From DATDYW01 sp964574865 (GTDB taxonomy: Bacteria > Patescibacteriota > Minisyncoccia > Phycocordibacterales > JAACPR01), in contig CAZNOT010000033.1 in the NCBI GenBank assembly GCA_964574865.1, positions 1-6,956 on the forward strand: 6,956 nt of DNA. The letters are read 5' to 3'. The notes below the pieces were generated by a model. It had not been told where the DNA came from. It worked only from the letters and a program-made list of their open reading frames with translations, and did not search any database. This document shows positions 4,597-6,956 of the stretch, piece by piece; within the stretch, counting starts at the first letter, position 1, and the number at the start of each line of letters is the position of its first letter. The translations under genes were made by a program, and so were the position numbers.

Positions 4597-5850
4597 ATGA
4601 GGCAGTCCCAACTCTTCTCCAAGACCCGACGCGAGGCCCCGCAGGACGAGGTGTCGAAGAACGCGCAGCTTTTGGTGCGCGCGGGGTTTGTGAAGAAGGC
4701 GGCGGCGGGCGCGTACGAGTGGCTGCCCTTGGGCCTGCGCGTCCTCGAGAACGCCGCCAAGATTGTCCGCGAGGAAATGACCGCCGCCGGCGGCCAGGAG
4801 CTGCGCCTCACCGCGCTCCAGGATCCCGAGCTCTGGAAGCAGACCAACCGCTGGGATGACGCCGTCGTCGATAACTGGTTCAAGACCGCGCTCAAGAGCG
4901 GGGGAGAGCTGGGCCTCGGCTTCTCGCACGAGGAGCCGCTCGTCGCGATGCTCCGCGAGCACGTCTCGTCGTACCGCGACCTGCCGTTCTCCGTGTTTCA
5001 GATCCAGACAAAGTTCCGCAACGAGCTGCGCGCGAAGTCCGGCGTCCTGCGCGGCCGCGAGTTCCTCATGAAGGACGCGTACTCGTTCGCCGCTAATTCC
5101 GAGCAGCACCGCGAGATGTACGAGCGCTACGCGGAGGCTTACCGCCGCGTCTTCGCCCGCGCCGGCGTCGGCGACCGCACCTACCGCGCGAAAGCCTCCG
5201 GCGGCGTCTTCTCTGGCGACCTCTCCGAGGAGTTCCAGACCGAGTGCGCGGCGGGCGAGGACACCGTGCTCGTGTCGGCCGACGGGAAGTTCGCGATCAA
5301 CGAGGAGGTGGCGACCGAGGATAACCTCGCGAAGTTCAACGTCGCCCGCGCCGACCTGTCGCCCAAAACCTGCGTCGAGGTCGGCAACATCTTCCACCTC
5401 GGGACGAAGTTCTCCGAGCCGCTCAACCTCACCTTCGCCGATGATTCCGGCGCAAAGGTTCCCGTCATTATGGGCTGCTACGGCATTGGCGTCTCGCGCC
5501 TCGTCGGCGCGGTGGTCGAGGCGCTCGGAACGGACGCGGGAATGGTCTGGCCCGACGAGCTCGCGCCCTTCAAGGTGCACCTCGTGGCGCTCGGCATCGA
5601 CGAGGCGGTCGTCGACGCGGCCGACTCGCTCTACGAAGACCTCCGCGCCCGCGGCGTCGAGACGCTCTACGACGACCGCGACCGTCGCGCGGGCGAGAAG
5701 CTCGGCGACGCCGACCTCGTCGGCTGCCCGCTGCGCGTGATCGTCGGCGCGCGCGGCCTCGAGCGTGGCGTCGCCGAAGTCGTCGACCGGCGCACGAATG
5801 AGTCGCGCGAGGTTCCGCTCGCGGCGGTCGCGGCCGAAATCGCCCGCTAA
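4597..5850 (+). CDS. proS: Prolyl-tRNA synthetase, short form without the editing insertion
   Basis: A 417-residue class II synthetase that charges tRNA-Pro with proline in the cytoplasm. The N-terminus MRQSQLFSKTRREAPQDE is typical and fixes the start at 4597; an upstream ATG at 4564 is unlikely because the -10 box lies between. Motif 1 lies around EWLPLGLRVLENAAKIVREEM (41-61). LGFSHEEPL (107-115) is the substrate-loop position that often reads TxE. Motif 2 is QTKFRNELRAKSGVLRGREFLMKDAYSF (137-164) and motif 3 GCYGIGVSRLVG (293-304). The HGTP anticodon-binding domain runs from about 322 to 417. E. coli ProRS (about 570 aa) has an INS editing domain between motifs 2 and 3; here that interval is only about 130 residues, so INS is absent. 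The loop usually read as SHEFQ is SEEFQ (210-214), a small oddity. mreB follows after 14 bp. Confidence 0.97.
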   Translation: MRQSQLFSKTRREAPQDEVSKNAQLLVRAGFVKKAAAGAYEWLPLGLRVLENAAKIVREEMTAAGGQELRLTALQDPELWKQTNRWDDAVVDNWFKTALKSGGELGLGFSHEEPLVAMLREHVSSYRDLPFSVFQIQTKFRNELRAKSGVLRGREFLMKDAYSFAANSEQHREMYERYAEAYRRVFARAGVGDRTYRAKASGGVFSGDLSEEFQTECAAGEDTVLVSADGKFAINEEVATEDNLAKFNVARADLSPKTCVEVGNIFHLGTKFSEPLNLTFADDSGAKVPVIMGCYGIGVSRLVGAVVEALGTDAGMVWPDELAPFKVHLVALGIDEAVVDAADSLYEDLRARGVETLYDDRDRRAGEKLGDADLVGCPLRVIVGARGLERGVAEVVDRRTNESREVPLAAVAAEIAR

Positions 5851-5864
5851 TTTTTCGTTTCCCT

Positions 5865-6938
5865 ATGCGCGCCCCCAGATTCCTCGAGCGCTGGCTCGCC
5901 GGCCGTTTCCCGAGCTTCAAGAACGACATCGGCATCGACCTCGGCACGGCGAACACCCTGGTCTACGTGCCGGGGAAGGGCGTCATCATCGACGAGCCGT
6001 CGGTGGTCGCCGTGAACCAGAAGACCGGCCGCGTCGTCGCGGTCGGCACGGAGGCGAAGCGCATGCTCGGCCGCACTCCGGGCCACCTCGCCGCGGTGCG
6101 GCCGCTCGTCGACGGCGTCATCTCCGACTTCGAGATCGCCGAGGAAATGATCGCGTACCTCCTCGGCAAGGCCGAGCGCGGCCGCCGCAGCGCGGTCGGC
6201 CCGCGGGTCGTCATCGGCGTGCCGTCCGGCGTTACGAACGTCGAGACGCGCGCCGTCTTCGACGCGACCATCAACGCCGGCGCCCGCGAGGTCTACATCG
6301 TCGAGGAGCCGATGGCGGCGGCGATCGGCGTGAAGCTGCCCGTGAAGGAGCCGGTCGGCTCGATGGTCGTCGACATTGGCGGCGGCACCACGGACATTGC
6401 CGTCATCTCGCTCGGCGGCGTGGTGCGCTCACGGAACCTGAAAATTGCCGGCGACCGATTCAACTCCGACATCACCTCCTACATCCGCAACGAGTTCAAG
6501 ATTCTCATCGGCGAGCGCACCGCGGAGGACGTGAAAATCGCAGTCGGCGCGGTGCTACCCGGCGAGACGCCGCTCGAGACGACCGTGCGCGGCCGCGACC
6601 TCGTGTCGGGCCTGCCGCGCGAGGTGGTCGTGACCGACTCCGACATCCGCGAGGCGCTCGGCCAATCCGTCGAGACCCTGGTCGAGTCGGCCAAGCAGGT
6701 GCTCGAGGTGACGCCGCCCGAAATCGTCGCCGACGTCATGAAGCGCGGCGTGTGGCTCACGGGCGGCGGCGCGCTCCTCCGCGGCCTCGACCGCATGCTC
6801 GCCGCCGCGTTGGAGCTGCCGGTCTACGTCGCGCCCGAGCCGCTCTCGGCGGTCGCGCGCGGCACTGGCGCCATTCTCGAGAACATCGAGGCGTACCGCG
6901 ACATTCTCGTATCGCACGGCGACGAGGACCGGCGGTAG
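5865..6938 (+). CDS. mreB: MreB actin-like shape protein, complete (second paralogue)
   Basis: A complete 357-residue MreB. Actin-fold motifs: phosphate 1 GIDLGTANTLVYV (23-35), PSVVAV (45-50), VIGVPSGVTNVETRA (116-130), EEPMAAAIG (147-155), phosphate 2 VVDIGGGTTDIAVISLGG (168-185), TPPEIVADV (283-291) and the adenosine motif WLTGGGALLRGLD (297-309). The N-terminus adds about 20 residues before the fold, MRAPRFLERWLAGRF, with alternating basic and bulky hydrophobic residues, which suits an amphipathic membrane-binding helix. It begins 14 bp after the proS stop with no promoter or Shine-Dalgarno sequence that I can identify (the gap is T-rich), so it is probably cotranscribed with proS. After its stop, GGAG at 6944-6947 could be a ribosome binding site for a next gene beyond the window, often mreC in this setting, but nothing of that gene is visible. 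It is a diverged paralogue of the fragment at 2-514. Confidence 0.97.
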   Translation: MRAPRFLERWLAGRFPSFKNDIGIDLGTANTLVYVPGKGVIIDEPSVVAVNQKTGRVVAVGTEAKRMLGRTPGHLAAVRPLVDGVISDFEIAEEMIAYLLGKAERGRRSAVGPRVVIGVPSGVTNVETRAVFDATINAGAREVYIVEEPMAAAIGVKLPVKEPVGSMVVDIGGGTTDIAVISLGGVVRSRNLKIAGDRFNSDITSYIRNEFKILIGERTAEDVKIAVGAVLPGETPLETTVRGRDLVSGLPREVVVTDSDIREALGQSVETLVESAKQVLEVTPPEIVADVMKRGVWLTGGGALLRGLDRMLAAALELPVYVAPEPLSAVARGTGAILENIEAYRDILVSHGDEDRR

Positions 6939-6956
6939 GGGGTGGAGAAGTAAAAA

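Noticed and set aside
4549..5580. 343-codon open frame on the minus strand opposite proS
   Set aside because: It is antisense to a fully recognisable synthetase and reads as low-complexity Leu/Arg/Glu/Gly/Val-rich sequence; it is a compositional shadow.

Overview
The window is a compact, high-GC stretch of bacterial chromosome (about two-thirds G+C in the core genes by eye). It carries short versions of universal genes. The gene set and style suggest a member of the Candidate Phyla Radiation (Patescibacteria, probably Parcubacteria-like): a reduced clamp-loader delta-prime subunit, a prolyl-tRNA synthetase without the editing insertion, a single-PDZ RseP, a RAYT-type transposase between core genes, and start codons without Shine-Dalgarno sequences. 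This placement is inferred from gene content and was not tested by phylogeny.

Layout, left to right: the 3' end of a first mreB (2-514, +); a small hairpin-rich spacer; a holB-like delta-prime gene (636-1319, +); a lower-GC mobile module (1323-2060) made of a RAYT/Y1 transposase gene on the minus strand between two long perfect palindromes; frr (2094-2645, +); rseP (2819-3898, +); a convergent small membrane-protein gene of unknown function with its own terminator and near-consensus promoter (3970-4488, -); proS (4597-5850, +); and a complete second mreB (5865-6938, +), probably cotranscribed with proS.

The core genes belong to growth functions: replication (delta-prime), translation (ribosome recycling, Pro-tRNA charging), envelope proteolysis (RseP) and cell shape (two MreB paralogues). 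They form a housekeeping neighbourhood, not a specialised pathway.

I do not see a new defence or biosynthetic system. The two signals most worth a second look are the RAYT module, whose palindromes contain nested hairpins and one of which encodes the transposase's own C-terminus, and a recurring promoter geometry in which a -10 box lies 6-8 nt before the start codon of four genes, suggesting leaderless mRNAs. The minus-strand membrane protein is the only gene without a recognisable family.
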